From Oryza sativa Japonica Group (taxonomy: Eukaryota; Streptophyta; Magnoliopsida; Poales; Poaceae), in the NCBI RefSeq assembly GCF_034140825.1, contig NC_089043.1:25594001-25658000 (forward strand): a stretch of DNA of 64,000 nucleotides, in the 5' to 3' direction. Positions 35,166-47,453 of the stretch are shown here, piece after piece. Numbering within the stretch: the first letter of the stretch is position 1; the number at the start of each line of letters is the position of its first letter. The notes under the pieces are model-generated. The model had not been told where the DNA came from. It did no database searches and saw nothing but the letters and a program-made list of their open reading frames with translations. The position numbers were made by a program, and so were the translations under genes.

Positions 35166-36654
35166 TACTATTTTCTGCGTTTTACGAGATTAACCTGTAT
35201 GCCAAAGTCAAATTGTCGTTTGTATCCCTGACATGAAGCACTAGAGCAGCAGCAGATCGCAGTAATAAAGCAGAGTTGCATCACAAGTTGTGATTCACAA
35301 CGCACCCCCGCGCGCGCGACCTTATCGGTAGCGTGCGTGCGTCACACACAAGCAGAGCTATAAAACCCATGGATCATACGATACGAACGGCAGCCAACCG
35401 CGCGCGAGATACCGGAGAAGACGCATGTTTTCATTTATAACAATCCGATTCCTTTTTTACCTTACATCATTCAGCAGTGCGGTTTCATTTTCTACCACTA
35501 GCTCTTAGATAATAGATATGTTTTTAAGACTTATAATATAAACGTAGACGCTCACGACATATATATACTTATAATGTTTTAAATTACTATAGTTAGATAA
35601 ACATAAGTAGCGTGGTTATATTTAACGTGCAGAACATTTTAATAATGATATATTTGAATATTCTATATAAAATTATTGATATAATAAAAATGACCGAAAT
35701 ATATTTGTTACTAAAATACAAATTTATTGCTAAAAAAATAGTCACGGTATATTGGTTAATTAAATTAGAAAACAATTAAAGTTTATGCATAAATAATTAA
35801 TGAGCACTACTACACGTACTAAATTTTTACTAACAATCATCTCAACCATTTGATTTAGGTATGTAAAAGTTATAAAAAAAATCTAGATGTACTCGTAGCA
35901 TGACACATATGTCTTAATAAGAATTTAGTGAAAAAAAAAAGTAGTACGTATAGCCTTTACTATCGGTGTCGAGTATTTTCAAATGGAGGGAGAATTCATA
36001 TTATGTAGCTGCGTGCAGGGGTGGAGGTAGAGTATCTCAGGGGGTGCCTAGGAACCCGGTCAAGAAAATTTTTTAGCTATACCTTATCTATTTTCACTAT
36101 GTATGTACCCCTCTCAATACAAATTTAGATATCCATACCAGCTTAAACTCGATTTAAAGTAGAGTAAATTAAACAAGTGACACCTCTCCGTCCCTCGCTG
36201 CGTGGCTACAGAAAAGCGGCGCGCGAGAACTAGGTAGCGGGGCAAGTTGAAGCAGCGAGAATGCATCCAAAAACCGGTGCTTAATTTGGTTTCTGGTAGG
36301 CCAAGGCCAGGCCACGGGTTGCCGCTCCGGGAGAGGAGAAGAAGAGAGGAGACGCGTCGTCGATGACGATGAGTTGAGTTGGTTTTGGTTGGTTGGTTGC
36401 CCCAAGCCAACAACGGACGATTCCTAAAAGGCATGGCCTTACCTAACAAGCCTCATTTTTAAATGCTTCCTTTTGTCCCTTTTTAAAATTTTTATTGTCA
36501 CCTCCCTAGCTACCTTAGTCCTTCCTTCTACGCTTAGTTACTCTTCCATTACCAACAGTGATCACAAAAAAAGGTAAATCAAAATCTTCTCTTCCAAGAA
36601 ATACCACTACTATGTTGGTTGCATTATTTTACGAATCTTCCAAGAGTTACTACT
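35166..36654. other. Spacer
   Basis: No gene recognised. A GC-richer stretch at 36000-36450 holds small minus-strand frames without similarity. Confidence 0.4.
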
Positions 36655-36857
36655 ACCTCCTAACCAATTTAAATATAGTCGCGAGTTTTCATATCCAAGT
36701 TTAACCGTCTATCTTATTTAAAAAAATTATAAAAAATTTAAAAATATTAGTCACACATAAAATACTATTTATGTTTTATCATCTAATAACAATAAAAAAT
36801 ACTAATCATAAAATTTGTTTAAATAAGACGATGATCAAACTAAATAATGCAAAACTG
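36655..36857. mobile_element. Stowaway-like MITE (diverged)
   Basis: Same family as 34946-35165 and 55311-55535 (GTCACACATAAAATACTATT, TTTAAATAAGACGATGATCA). It lies back-to-back with the next MITE. Confidence 0.6.
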
Positions 36858-36859
36858 TA

Positions 36860-37077
36860 CTCCCTCTATTTTTTAATAGATGACGCCGTTGACTTTTTCT
36901 CGTATGTTTGACCATTCGTTTTATTTAAAAATTTTATGCAAATGTACAAGATATAAATCACACTTAAAGTACAATGAGTGATAAAACAACTCATAACAAA
37001 GTAAATTATAATTACGTAAATTTTTTGAATAAGACGAATGGTCAAACATGTGAGAAAAAGTTAACGGCGTCAACTGT
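36860..37077. mobile_element. MITE, GTTTGACCATTCGT family
   Basis: CTCCCTCTATTTTTTAATAG and GACGCCGTTGACTTTTTCTC on the left are mirrored by TGAGAAAAAGTTAACGGCGT on the right. The right terminal bases are eroded. Confidence 0.75.
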
Positions 37078-37685
37078 ACTGCAATTTATATTTTTTTTCT
37101 ATTCTAAAACTGTTTGGAGTGCTGAAATTATATGAGTTTTGTACTAGTATATCTAAAAAAACAAGATGATACAGTTGAGATGGAAGGGAGAAGAAATTGT
37201 GGGTTCCAAGTGGGGGGCCCTAATCGATCTCTGTTTGAAAAGAGCCAAGAGAAAACGATGTATCATTTCTCTTCTCCGTGTACATGGAAACAGGAACAGT
37301 ATATGCAGTACATTCCAGCGAAAAGGAGGCATCATGGCACACCAATCTTGTGTGCAGCCAAAGCAGGTCGTAAAGAAAGCGTGGTCTAACTCACGGGGCG
37401 CTTTTAATCAAAACTGCAGGATTAGGCGATGGTCACATGCGATGCGAGGTAGTATAGTAACAAGTCACCATAATTAAGATCTGGTTCAATGGCCCCAGCC
37501 TTGAAAGCATCCATCCACTCCACATACTGGATGAGGCACTGGATCTAACTGAGCTATAGTAGCTAAGTTACAGTGAAGTGACTAATTAAGTACTTACTTA
37601 GCATCAAGTATTATTTGTCATGATTAGTCAATATATGGTAATTACAACAGAGACAAAATGGAGCAGCAAGAGCAGCAGAGGAGAT

Positions 37686-37728
<43 letters not shown>

Positions 37729-37800
37729 TTTCACCTAGAAGAAAAGCTAACCAATATCCAAGTGACAAAACGAAAGAAGAAACTACAGAGGAGGAGGTGC
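37078..37800. other. Spacer and 3' UTR of the MYB gene
   Basis: Contains a (CT)n microsatellite at 37691-37722. No other gene recognised. Confidence 0.45.
37691..37722 (+). repeat. (CT)n microsatellite
   Basis: About 16 uninterrupted CT units, probably within or just beyond the MYB 3' UTR. Confidence 0.95.
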
Positions 37801-38713
37801 TCATTTCATTTCCAAGCTTCTGAAGTCGAGCATGGCTGTCCTGAGTCCCAGGAAGCTGCTGCACTTGCAGTCTGTGCTCTTGGGGAGCCCCAGGCTGCAG
37901 CTGAAGCAGACGCCGGTCTCCCTCTTCACCGGCTTCATCATCATGGGCTCTTCTTGGGAAGGGAGGCTGATGCAGAGGTCCAGATTGAGGTCAGGGCACT
38001 TGAGTGGCTTCCCATGGCCCCAATCGGCGGCTGCCTGCTGCTCCTGTGCCACTGTCACCGCCTTCGGCTGATGAGGATGGTCCTCTCGCCGGAACACGGC
38101 GGCCTTGTCGTCCCTCGCCGCCGCCGCGGCCGCCTCGAATGATATGGTGATGTTGGACGCGCTGTCGTTGATCGGCCGGTGTGTCACCGGGTCGATGCCA
38201 CGGCTCAGCAGCTTCCTCCTGATGTGCGTGTTCCAGTAGTTCTTGATCTCGTTGTCCGTTCTTCCTGGCAACCTCCCGGCTATCAGAGACCATCTGCATC
38301 AAACAGGAGTAGCAACAACAACAACAACAAACAACCGTTTTAGCAATCAGAACAGTATCAAACACGAGCTCTTTATATATAAAAACTGAAACTGATACAA
38401 CTCATATTCATGCATGCAAATCCTAGTATCATTGAGATGAACACACGTACTTGTTGCCTAAAAGGCTGTGAAGCTTGATGATCAGCTCATCCTCCTCCTC
38501 GGTGAAGTTGCCGCGCTTGAGGTCAGGCCGGAGGTAGTTGATCCACCGGAGGCGGCAGCTCTTGCCACAGCGGAGGAGGCCGGCGGCCTTGGGCAGCGAT
38601 CGCCAGCAACCTTCGCCGTGCGCCTTGATGTAGGCAATGAGCCGGTCATCTTCCTCCTTGGTCCATGCTCCCTTGTTGGTGTGTGCCTTCTCGCAGCACG
38701 GTGACCTCCCCAT
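37801..38713 (-). CDS. OsMYB108: R2R3-MYB transcription factor, subgroup 4 repressor (AtMYB4-like)
   Basis: Nuclear DNA-binding repressor of phenylpropanoid/lignin genes by family analogy. Exons 38451-38713 and 37801-38293 give 251 residues. The N-terminus is [20 protein letters not shown], then R2 (about 9-61) and R3 (about 62-115, [20 protein letters not shown] to NTHIRRKLL). The bHLH-interaction pattern (DEL, K, L, L, R) is in R3. The C-terminus carries the EAR motif [10 protein letters not shown], a zinc-finger-like CFSC...CKC pair and the [17 protein letters not shown] end shared by the subgroup, so all four diagnostic motifs are intact. Only one intron is seen, at the conserved position after GNK in R3; the intron often found in R2 is absent. 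The symbol is my recollection for the subgroup-4 MYB at this rice chromosome 9 location and is unverified. The family assignment is firm. Confidence 0.95.
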
Positions 38714-38831
38714 GAAGACGATGAAGCTTTCTTGATTCTTTCCTTTCTTCTGCTGCCTCGGTGGGTTGTTTCAGTGGAAGTTGCTGCTGCTGCTGCTGCT
38801 GCTGTTGCTGGGCAGCAAATGGGTGGGTGGA

Positions 38832-38839
38832 TTTTTATA
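38832..38839 (-). promoter_or_regulatory. TATA box of the MYB gene
   Basis: TATAAAAA on the minus strand, 119 bases before the ATG, in CCCTATAAAAATCC. The leader that follows is rich in CAG/CAA repeats. Confidence 0.65.
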
Positions 38840-41800
38840 GGGACTTGACTCAATTGGGGAGGTCTTCTAGAGGCTGAGTTGGTGAGAAAAAGGTTAGGCT
38901 GGTAGGCCTCCTCCTTGCACAGGTCATGGCATCATCACTGGATTACCAGCTTAATTTTACCTGCAAAGCCAAAGCGAAGAGGACACACAGGCAGCAGCCG
39001 TGGAGCCTCTGCCTGATAAAACCCTTCAAGGTAGGTGTAAAGTGAGGTAAGCCAGCAGCGCCCAACCGTGGGCTTAGGCAGATGATGGTGTTGACACTGC
39101 CAGCCCTGATGGCTGACGCCTACCTCCTCTTCTCTTCCATCCCTTTGGCGCTCTCGGTTTTAACAGCTAACTAACTGCATCATCTGATCATCTCCACCAC
39201 GCCACCATCACCACTATTGATGCTTCATTCCCCTTCCATGTCTCTGATTTGTTCCTAGTTAGGTTCAGCTACTTTTTTGTGGGGGACAAATCCATTTTAC
39301 CACCCTGAAATATCGTGTTTTTTTTCTAAAAGCCCCTTAACTCGAAAACCGGGTATTGAATCTTCTCGGCTATTGAAACCGTTCGACTTATCCACTGTGT
39401 TCAAACCAAAGGATTCCCATTTGCCTACATGAGCAGATCAAGAGGTGAGTACTTCATGGAGGTTGTTTCCATTCTCCGACAGAATTATGTCAACATGAAA
39501 ATGATTTGTGCCGTATACCACGCACATAGTAGTAGAGTGGTTGTATACGGGTCATCCTTGTATTTTAAAAAAATGAAATACCATGCCCTGATCTCACCAG
39601 CTCTAAAATTCTAGCGTTTCATCATTTAACAAGGAAAATATTTTGGTGCACCAGTACAAACCCATGAGCTTATTAAACACAGGGTGAGGTCCTAAACAAC
39701 GGAAACCCTGATCATAGACTTTTTCCTTAGTTTATTCTTCAATAAAATAGGATAAACCGGAATAGGTATCTTGCAGTCACACTGCCTAAATGAATATTAT
39801 TTGCCACCCACCTTATTTCTTTATTTTCTCTATAATAATTCTGCTTCCAGAATCATAGCTATTGTCATGCTCCCATCAAACTAATTTCATGTGGAACTTT
39901 CTGTTTTATACTCTAATATAAGTTGGTTCATCTGTTTGGTCAACCCTAGATTAAAAATTCACCAAACTCATCAGTCTTGCACCTGCTTCATATTTCTTTC
40001 TGTAACAAGGCAGATCATGGATATCATTATTTATATCAGATCATTAATTATATACACAAAACTGCATGGTGATAGATTAACATTATCTTTAATCCTTAAT
40101 AGGAATATAAACTATGATCTGGACCCCCTCCACTTCTTTAACATGTGTTTTCGGTTGCTTAGCAGAGTACAGAGCGGTTCACATATTAATATGTACTGTA
40201 CTAACTAAAAGGCCGTGGACATCAGGAAGCAGATGAAATTATGATTTGGTTAGATACTTCAATGGACCCATAAATGCTACTAGTTAGGAGGAACTTACAT
40301 ATCCATGACAAATTCCAGATGGGCTTACATATTATTTGTATACCTAATATATTCTTGTGGATGGTTACCAAACTATGGACCATAGTTGGTTGGGTGTAAG
40401 GAGAGGAAATATCCGAAACCATTAGCTTCAGTTGGGGCCAGAATGATTGGGACTTCACACTCCACAATGGTCCTCAATATGATAGGAAATGCTTAAGTTC
40501 TTGATATCACCACCTTCATTTCTTAGCTGTAGGAATCGAGTGATTACAACCCTTGATCCAATTCCAATACTGTTCTTTTTAGTGTATGAGTGGAATGAAT
40601 TGACATGTGTGTGATGTTTTCTGCTGATTCAAGGGTACTTAAGCAAAACTAACAAATATTTACATGTTAATGAACTAGCATGCTAGACTTGCTTCAAATT
40701 AGTTCAGTTTTATCCAGAACTATAGCTAATGATGGATTTTACTTTGAAATTCTTATGGAAATCAAACTGCTAGTTTTATTTTCAATAGTGATTTCAGCTA
40801 TTCTATAATGAAATTGATATGGACTCTTTACCTTGTGCTTTTAACAATTTTTGAATTCCACATTTTCTAAATTATATTTCGAAGTGAACTCTTCGTTTTA
40901 ATCTAGACCCACCAGCAATCAACGGTGAAAATTTCTTTCTTTCCCTCATTAACACGGTAATTTCTAGGCCTTAGAGTTAAGAACAGACACAGATGCTCTT
41001 TTGAACTTTGTTTTTAATAATGTAATAGAGTAGAGAGATAGGCATATCATTTTCGCAAAAATGGCTAATGTTAAATTTCTAACATTAAATCTATAACAAG
41101 AGATTTATATGAAAATACATTTCAACAATGTACAGCAAGGGTCATCTATCAACTAGCTGTTCATGCAAATCAGAAAGCAACTAAGCATTAGACACCAAAC
41201 TTCTCTATTGCATAGTTATCAATCACTAATCCTCATTATTGTTTCTAAGTAGCAATAAGCTAGTTGGCCATAAATCAAGTTTAGTGTCCTGTCAGTTTGT
41301 TATCCACCACAGTTTAATACACTCTTAAATAGGCTCCCAGTTTGGTGCATTGAATTTAATCAAATAAACCATTTTGGTTGTACCCTAATCACCACCTCAC
41401 TAGCAAAAGTAGTGCAATCACTGAAAAAAAAACGCATTAGCCTCAGTTCTTTAGTTGTTAAATGGTAGGCAGTAGTTCTAGAAAGCATGAAGGCTGATGG
41501 AAAAAGGAGGGTAGGGAAATGGTTTGTGTAGCTGAGGTGGTGTGTCGGTTATGTGCAGTTGTTCTACCTTCCACTTCTTAGCCACACACTTGTGGTGGAA
41601 GCCTCCTTCTCCAGGCTGGGCTGTTCTGAGTTAGGGGGAAGGGAAAGAAGGCAAGGAGAGAGGTAGGTCTAAGTCGCTCTTTTGTTGTTTTCTCTTCAAG
41701 GGGGGCATGGGCAATTAGCTATCCCCACCACATGGCACCAGCACAACACCACCTATCTATAACTCCTCTCCCCCAACTCCCTCTTTGTTTCCCCAACCTA

Positions 41801-42347
41801 CATGCCCCTTATATGCCTGCATAAAGCTCCAAACTCCCAGTGCCATCGTCCTTTTCACCCACAATCTTCTCTCTAACTACCAGTCCTTTGCATTCTTCTT
41901 CCATGCATTGGCTAGTAGCGGATTAGGTGTGGTGTTGGTCTCCTGGACTTCAAGCCAAATTCATCAGCTAGTAGTTTCCTATGGTTGACCATAAACTCAG
42001 ATTTTACTGAGTTCAATGTTGTTTTACAGAATAATTCAAGATTAATAGTAGTAAAAATTACAACAAAAGGGTCTAGCAGTTATAATTGTTGTTCTGACTG
42101 CAGGAGAATTTTCAGTCTTCACATAGATGATTGGCATAAGAAGACTTTCAATACAAGTACACTACCAGAGACTTTGACTGTCTTTAAAGTTAAACAAATA
42201 GAACAAAATGGGCTAGAAAAACACTAAGCCCTAGACCTATGTTCGTAGTTCCATATAGCAGGTCAATACTTTTTTCAATGGAACGAGGACATGGAGAAGA
42301 TTAAGACTTATGTGAACTTGGACTCATGAAAGAAATGTGAAGTTTAC
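38840..42347. other. MYB upstream region and spacer
   Basis: No gene accepted. Near 39283-39440 there is MULE-arm-like sequence (ATCCATTTTACCACCCTG, CTCGAAAACCGGGTATTG) comparable to the left arm at 53332. Short plus-strand frames at 39890-40210 and 41985-42227 lack similarity. Confidence 0.4.
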
Positions 42348-42386
42348 CTTGACTTGCTTTAGCAATTTTGCCCCCATAGAGAATCT
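42348..42386 (-). other. Exon-like island (39 nt)
   Basis: Bounded by an acceptor TTACCAG and a donor GTAAACTT on the minus strand. One frame reads ILYGGKIAKASQ. Its phase does not fit directly with the island at 42613-42724, so a continuous gene is not shown. Confidence 0.25.
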
Positions 42387-42612
42387 CTGGTAACATGCAA
42401 CAAGCAGTTTACTTAAAAGCTCTAGTTGCTGATCAAAACAGGCAGTCCACATATACTTCAAAAATTACCTTTAATTTGTATTAGTGTACAAGATGCAAAA
42501 ATGGTTGCACATGCTCACTGATCATTTCTACTTACCCTATCAAAAGAAATTCTTGTAGATATCTACATAACCAGCATTTGAACACAAGGTTCAGAGTTAA
42601 AATGAAACTTAC

Positions 42613-42724
42613 ATCCAATATAACCCCATTCTTTCTGTAGTTTCTGAGGCTCCTTCAGTGCTTCCATCAGAAAGTTAATGTCGAAAGTTTCTCCAACTTC
42701 ATTTGAACGTGACTGAAGATATGG
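42613..42724 (-). other. Exon-like island (112 nt), unidentified
   Basis: Minus strand, flanked by acceptor TTTCTACAG and a consensus donor GTAAGTTT. It is open in a single frame (PYLQSRSNEVGETFDINFLM, then EALKEPQKLQKEWGYIG), and the other two frames have stops. The composition looks like ordinary protein, but I do not recognise the family. Confidence 0.4.
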
Positions 42725-43427
42725 CTGTAGAAAGAAGATGTCAGAAATCCATGTATCCTAAATTCCGAATCTCATTTAGCTTTTAGAGAATTAATTTCAA
42801 ATGAAAAGGAGTTGGATGCATCTCTTCTTGTTGTCACATATTCCACTGCCCATGGAACAAAATTTCTAATTATGTAGTGCCACTCTTGGCTGGTACCAAC
42901 AAATGGTATGTGAAACTAAATGGCAAGTTGTAGCACAATACCATGTTTTTACAGCTCCAACTTAGCTCAAACAGAGTAGCATAACGAACTAAAGCTGAAA
43001 TAGCAACAAAGCAATTCATTGATGATTTACAAATCTAGCTAGACATGAATGTTTGGTCAGGCTGATCCATCTGCGAGCTAATACAAATAGCAGATATCAT
43101 TTCCTTTCTAGTGAATCAGTTTGTCCTTTTTTAACTACTGATAGACCAACTCGTTTTCAGTTTAGTACAGAAGCATCTTCCAATAAAACAAATAAAATAC
43201 ATAGTATTTCCTCAGCTGCTGGGTATTATTGGTGGTTGAATAATTGATTGGCCCAGGAATACTCAGGAAATCTTGGAGAATGCACATGCAAATAAATAAA
43301 GGGAAAATTTTGTACTATATATTAGTATTACACTGAAACTTTGATTATTTTATCAAATGAGAGGCTGACAGCTATGTAATTTCCACAATACATAAATGTT
43401 CGATTATCCAACTGAGCGACACTCCCA

Positions 43428-43699
43428 TTATAGTATTATACTAACTTGGCCAACATAAAGGCAATTGCGATTTGTTTGGCATAATATTGAATTTAATTTC
43501 CTAAGATCCAATGGAAGAACATCCTTTTGTACATCTATGTGTCCTTGAACAGTTTCTCCTTCCTCACTATAACTATTACCCATACTCGAGTTTGTAAGAG
43601 TCATTCCTGAACAATTTTCCCACTTTCAGCTATAGTTGATCATGGACTTCAGGTGCCTGCAGCTCATCCCAATCATTATATCTAGGTTCTAGCCAGAGG
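43428..43699 (-). other. Coding-like minus-strand segment, unidentified
   Basis: Two short open stretches in different frames: LEPRYNDWDELQAPEVHDQL at about 43640-43699, and a 58-codon ATG frame from 43604 down (MTLTNSSMGNSYSEEGETVQ...). No family recognised. They may be decayed exons of the same lost gene as 42613-42724. Confidence 0.25.
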
Positions 43700-44701
43700 C
43701 AAGTACAAATTTTTATTATTGTCTGAATACAGAGAGAGCACAGGTCGCCAGTTGAAACTATAGTCCTATATCAACATACATAGCACCTTTTGGTGTATTG
43801 TCTGCATGCTAGTATGTAATGTGCCTAAGAGGGCAAATTAGTGATGTTTATAAGTCCAGAGGATCCTCAGAATTTCAGCTCTCCTTTATAAACATAAAAA
43901 GAATGCATCAAATGTGGAGCGACAGTTGATGAGGGCATAAGAAAGCAGCTTGCAGCCTCATAGCAATTTAGTACATGATTAGGGTCTTGCAGATGTGAGA
44001 AATCTTTATTTTGTAAGGTATCTTTTACCAATTCTTTTAAGGCGCCACGATAATGAGAAATGGAGTTAGAATTAGATTTACTGTTGTGACATCATGTTAC
44101 GGAAATGTGGTGGATATTGAGGGGGAAAGGTTTAATGGAAAATCGGGTGTTCTGATCCAATTTGCAATCTTTGTCAGTGTTACTGGTCAGACTTGATTTC
44201 TTTTTTTGTCCAAAAGACTTAATTCACGAAAGGAAGATGAAGGCATTGAAACCAGAAAACCTACAATGTCAACAGTACCCATGATGAACTTACCTCTTAA
44301 AATGTATTTAGCCATTAGCTTTCGTTGCCATTTAGCATTATATGTGGGCTTTTCATTTGTATCACATGGGTCATGTCAACATACAACCCAAGAAAAAAAC
44401 AATACATGCAACTTGCTTAGAAATTTTGGTCACAAATATGACTCCAGAGCTACCACAGTATCACAAAATGGGTTCTACAGAACAGGGACATTTTTGTAGA
44501 CATCGATGCAGATGAGCATAATTGGGGTGCTATTATACACTAGGGCAGAAAATATACATAGGCAACTGGCAACCACCGAGTACCAACTACAACAGATTCA
44601 AGAACACAATTATGAACACAGTTAAGCAAAGTGAGTACTGTGTCCAATGAAACAACACAATTAAGTATTACTGGAACCGAATGTGGATTACTTACATTCT
44701 G
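43700..44701. other. Spacer
   Basis: No gene or element recognised. Confidence 0.4.
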
Positions 44702-44830
44702 CAGGGGCACGTTTCTCAGACCAGAAACCAAAACTTCAGAAATGGGAAGCTGCTAAGAGGATTTCTGCTCCTCACTCCCGTACAGTTGAACCTGCGCGAT
44801 CATTTCAACACCGTAGGAACAAACATAAGC
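44702..44830 (+). other. Exon-like island next to an (AAT)n repeat
   Basis: Plus strand, preceded by an acceptor-like TTACATTCTGCAG. One open frame reads ARFSDQKPKLQKWEAAKRIS and continues APHSRTVEPARSFQHRRNKH. It runs straight into the AAT repeat. Family not recognised. Confidence 0.3.
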
Positions 44831-44831
44831 A

Positions 44832-44832
44832 A

Positions 44833-44919
<87 letters not shown>
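44832..44919 (+). repeat. (AAT)n microsatellite, about 29 units
   Basis: Uninterrupted AAT array of about 87 bp, the longest simple repeat in the window, likely length-variable between accessions. Confidence 0.97.
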
Positions 44920-44920
<1 letters not shown>

Positions 44921-45563
44921 CATCGCACTTGTCAGTGCACCACCACATCAACGGAATGGCCTTACCAACTCACATTTGCACCGCACGAGGACAGGCAGCC
45001 GCTTTCAACCCACACGCCCATCAAGCCTGCGGCTGTAGAGGCATAGCTTGCAGACATAGCTTGCTGTCCACTACCCAGGATGATGGGCGCGTAGAGGCTT
45101 GAAGCCCCAACCTCTCCATGCCTTGCTGCGCTCCGGCATTTCGTCAAACACCAGACGGGCCCATCTCCCATTCTCCACCACCGCTCCCTAGCACACGAGA
45201 GAGACGACGAAGAATACATCCGCAGCCACCGCGACTCCACAGTTCACCGCGACACATGCCGCGCAGGCCCAGCGACCGGCGGCGCCGCCGCGAGCGCCCG
45301 CCACGGCCAGCCACGAGAGAGCGAGAAGGCGAGAATGCGAGAATGGCGGCGAGTAGAAGAAATGAAATAAAGTCTAATATGACTCCCCCGACTATAGCTC
45401 GAACTAGGCCAGAAGGGCTAGGCGTTAAATGGGCCGGAATTATCTGGCCCGCAGATCCAGCACGAGAGGTTTCCAACGGCTAGTTTTTTCGCAAACGGCT
45501 AGTTCGGGCAACGGTCGGGGAACCCAAGCTTGGATTCATATATCTCCTGTGGAAGGGAATCCA
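44920..45563. other. GC-rich upstream region of the TPR gene
   Basis: CpG-rich leader/promoter of the plus-strand TPR gene. Minus-strand frames include a short PPR-like stretch (ARLVFDEMPERS) at about 45120-45175, too short to call. Confidence 0.4.
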
Positions 45564-47453
45564 ATGCCTAGTAGTAGTCGAGCACAAGCCGCTCCGCCGC
45601 CACCTCCTCCTCTCAGCTCCGCCGCCGCTGCCTCCTCCTCCTCCGTTCTCGGGTCGACAGCGACGATGATGCAGCAGCAGCAGCAGCAGGAGACGTGGCT
45701 CGCGGCCGCCGCGGCGGTGGGGCTCCGGCCGACCAAGTCGGCACCCTGCTCGCCCATCAAGCCTGCGGAGTCGTCGGCGTCGGCTGCGGCGGCGGCGGCC
45801 ATGCTCCGGACCAACTCCGACTCCTTCCACGTCGCCCACAAGGTCCCCGTCGGCGACACGCCGTACGTGCGCGCCAAGCGCGTCCAGGTACGTGATTGCG
45901 AGCGAGCGTTCTTGATGGTGGTTTGGATTGGGATTGGGTTGTGATGGTGGTGGTGATTCGGCAGCTGGTGGACAAGGATCCGGAGAAGGCGATCGCGCTG
46001 TTCTGGGCGGCGATCAACGCCGGCGACCGGGTGGACAGCGCGCTCAAGGACATGGCCATCGTGATGAAGCAGCAGAACCGCGCGGAGGAGGCCATCGAGG
46101 CCATCAAGTCGCTGCGAAGCCGCTGCTCCGACCAGGCGCAGGAGTCCCTCGACAACATCCTCCTCGACCTCTACAAGGTTCAATCCCCCTCTTCCCCTTC
46201 TCGCCATTGCTCTGCAACAATGCGCGCAGCAAGCTGATGCGTGTCGATGAATCTGAGCAGAGATGCGGGCGGCTGGACGACCAGATCTCGCTGCTCAAGC
46301 ACAAGCTGCAGCTCATCCACCAGGGCCACGCCTTCAACGGCAAGCGCACCAAGACGGCGCGTTCGCAGGGCCGCAAGTTCCAGGTCACCCTGGAGCAAGA
46401 AGCAACCAGACTTCTTGTAAGAACCCACACATCCTCTCATGGATTCGTCTCTTGCAATGCAAATCTTGCTCATCTTGTTCTTGGGTGTGTGTGCAGGGAA
46501 ATCTGGGGTGGGCGCTGATGCAGAAGGAGAACTACACGGAGGCGGAGGGGGCGTACCGGAGGGCGCTGCTGATCGGGCCGGACAACAACAAGATGTGCAA
46601 CCTGGGGATCTGCCTGATGAAGCAGGGGCGCGTGCTGGAGGCCAAGGACGTGCTCAAGCAGGTGCGGCCGGCGGGGGTGGACGGCCTCCGCGGCGCCGAC
46701 TCGCACCTCAAGGCGTACGAGCGCGCGCAGGAGATGCTCCGGGACCTCGAGGCCAAGCTCGTCGGCCGCCGCCTCCCGCGCGCCGGCGACCAGCTCGTCG
46801 ACAAGAGCTGGCTCTTCGACGCGCTGCTGCTCGGCTCCTCCTCCAGCATCTGGCAGCCGCAGCCGTGCATCGACCACATGCTGCCCCCGCCCCCGCCGCC
46901 GCCGCGCGACCAGTTCGCCGACGAGAACGCCGCCGCCGCCGCCGCCAACAAGAAGGCGGCCGCGGCCGCGCTGCAGCCCAACATCCTCCGGGTCGACGCG
47001 CAGCCGTTCTACTCGCTGCGCATGCCGCCGCTGGCGACGAAGCCACAGAACATTCAGCAGAAGCCGCCGACGCCGCAGCCGCAGGTGCACGATCCGATGG
47101 GCAACCTGAAGAGGACACGGTCCGGCAACGCCATGGACAAGGCGGCGGCGGCAGCTGCCGGACCAGTGGAGAAAGAACCGATCAACGACGAGAACAGCGG
47201 GAGGAGGAAGTCACTCTCCGCCGAGGAAAGATGGCCGGAGCTGCCCGACCACAGCGCGTTCGACGAGGCCCTCGTCGCGGCGGTCCTCGCCCCGGTCCTC
47301 GATGACTCCGCCGCCGCCGCCGCAGAACGGAACGACAATTGCTGCAAGCCGGCGCCGCCGGCGGGCTGCGACACGAGCCCGGCGATGAAGGAGAAGATCG
47401 GGAAGAGGCTGAGGATCTTCCAGGACATCACACAGACACTGAACACTTTCTGA
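45564..47453 (+). CDS. MS5/POLLENLESS3/SDI-type TPR protein
   Basis: Exons 45564-45887, 45965-46177, 46261-46416 and 46497-47453, all phase 0, give 549 residues. Related Arabidopsis proteins act in meiotic exit and pollen formation (MS5/POLLENLESS3/TDM1) or in the sulfur-deficiency response (SDI1). The conserved core starts at about residue 90 (HKVPVGDTPYVRAKRVQLVD) and runs through TPR-like helices (DSALKDMAIVMKQQNRAEEA, GNLGWALMQKENYTEAEGAY, NNKMCNLGICLMKQGR). The variable C-terminal half ends in KRLRIFQDITQTLNTF, a tail shared with POLLENLESS3-type members, which favours the meiotic branch. The N-terminus has Ala/Pro/Ser runs, a Gln tract and LRPTKSAPCSPIKP, with SP/TP sites of CDK type (inference). 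The chosen ATG is the first in frame; a second possible start is the Met pair at 45666. Strongly GC-rich coding sequence. Confidence 0.92.

Noticed and set aside
43400-43428. tRNA-like stretch on the minus strand (GTGTCGCTCAGTTGG)
   Set aside because: Only a D-arm-like piece; no acceptor stem, anticodon arm or T-arm follows.
46470-47118. Antisense frames of 100-200 codons opposite the TPR gene
   Set aside because: Arg/Ala-rich shadow translations of a GC-rich exon with no family features.
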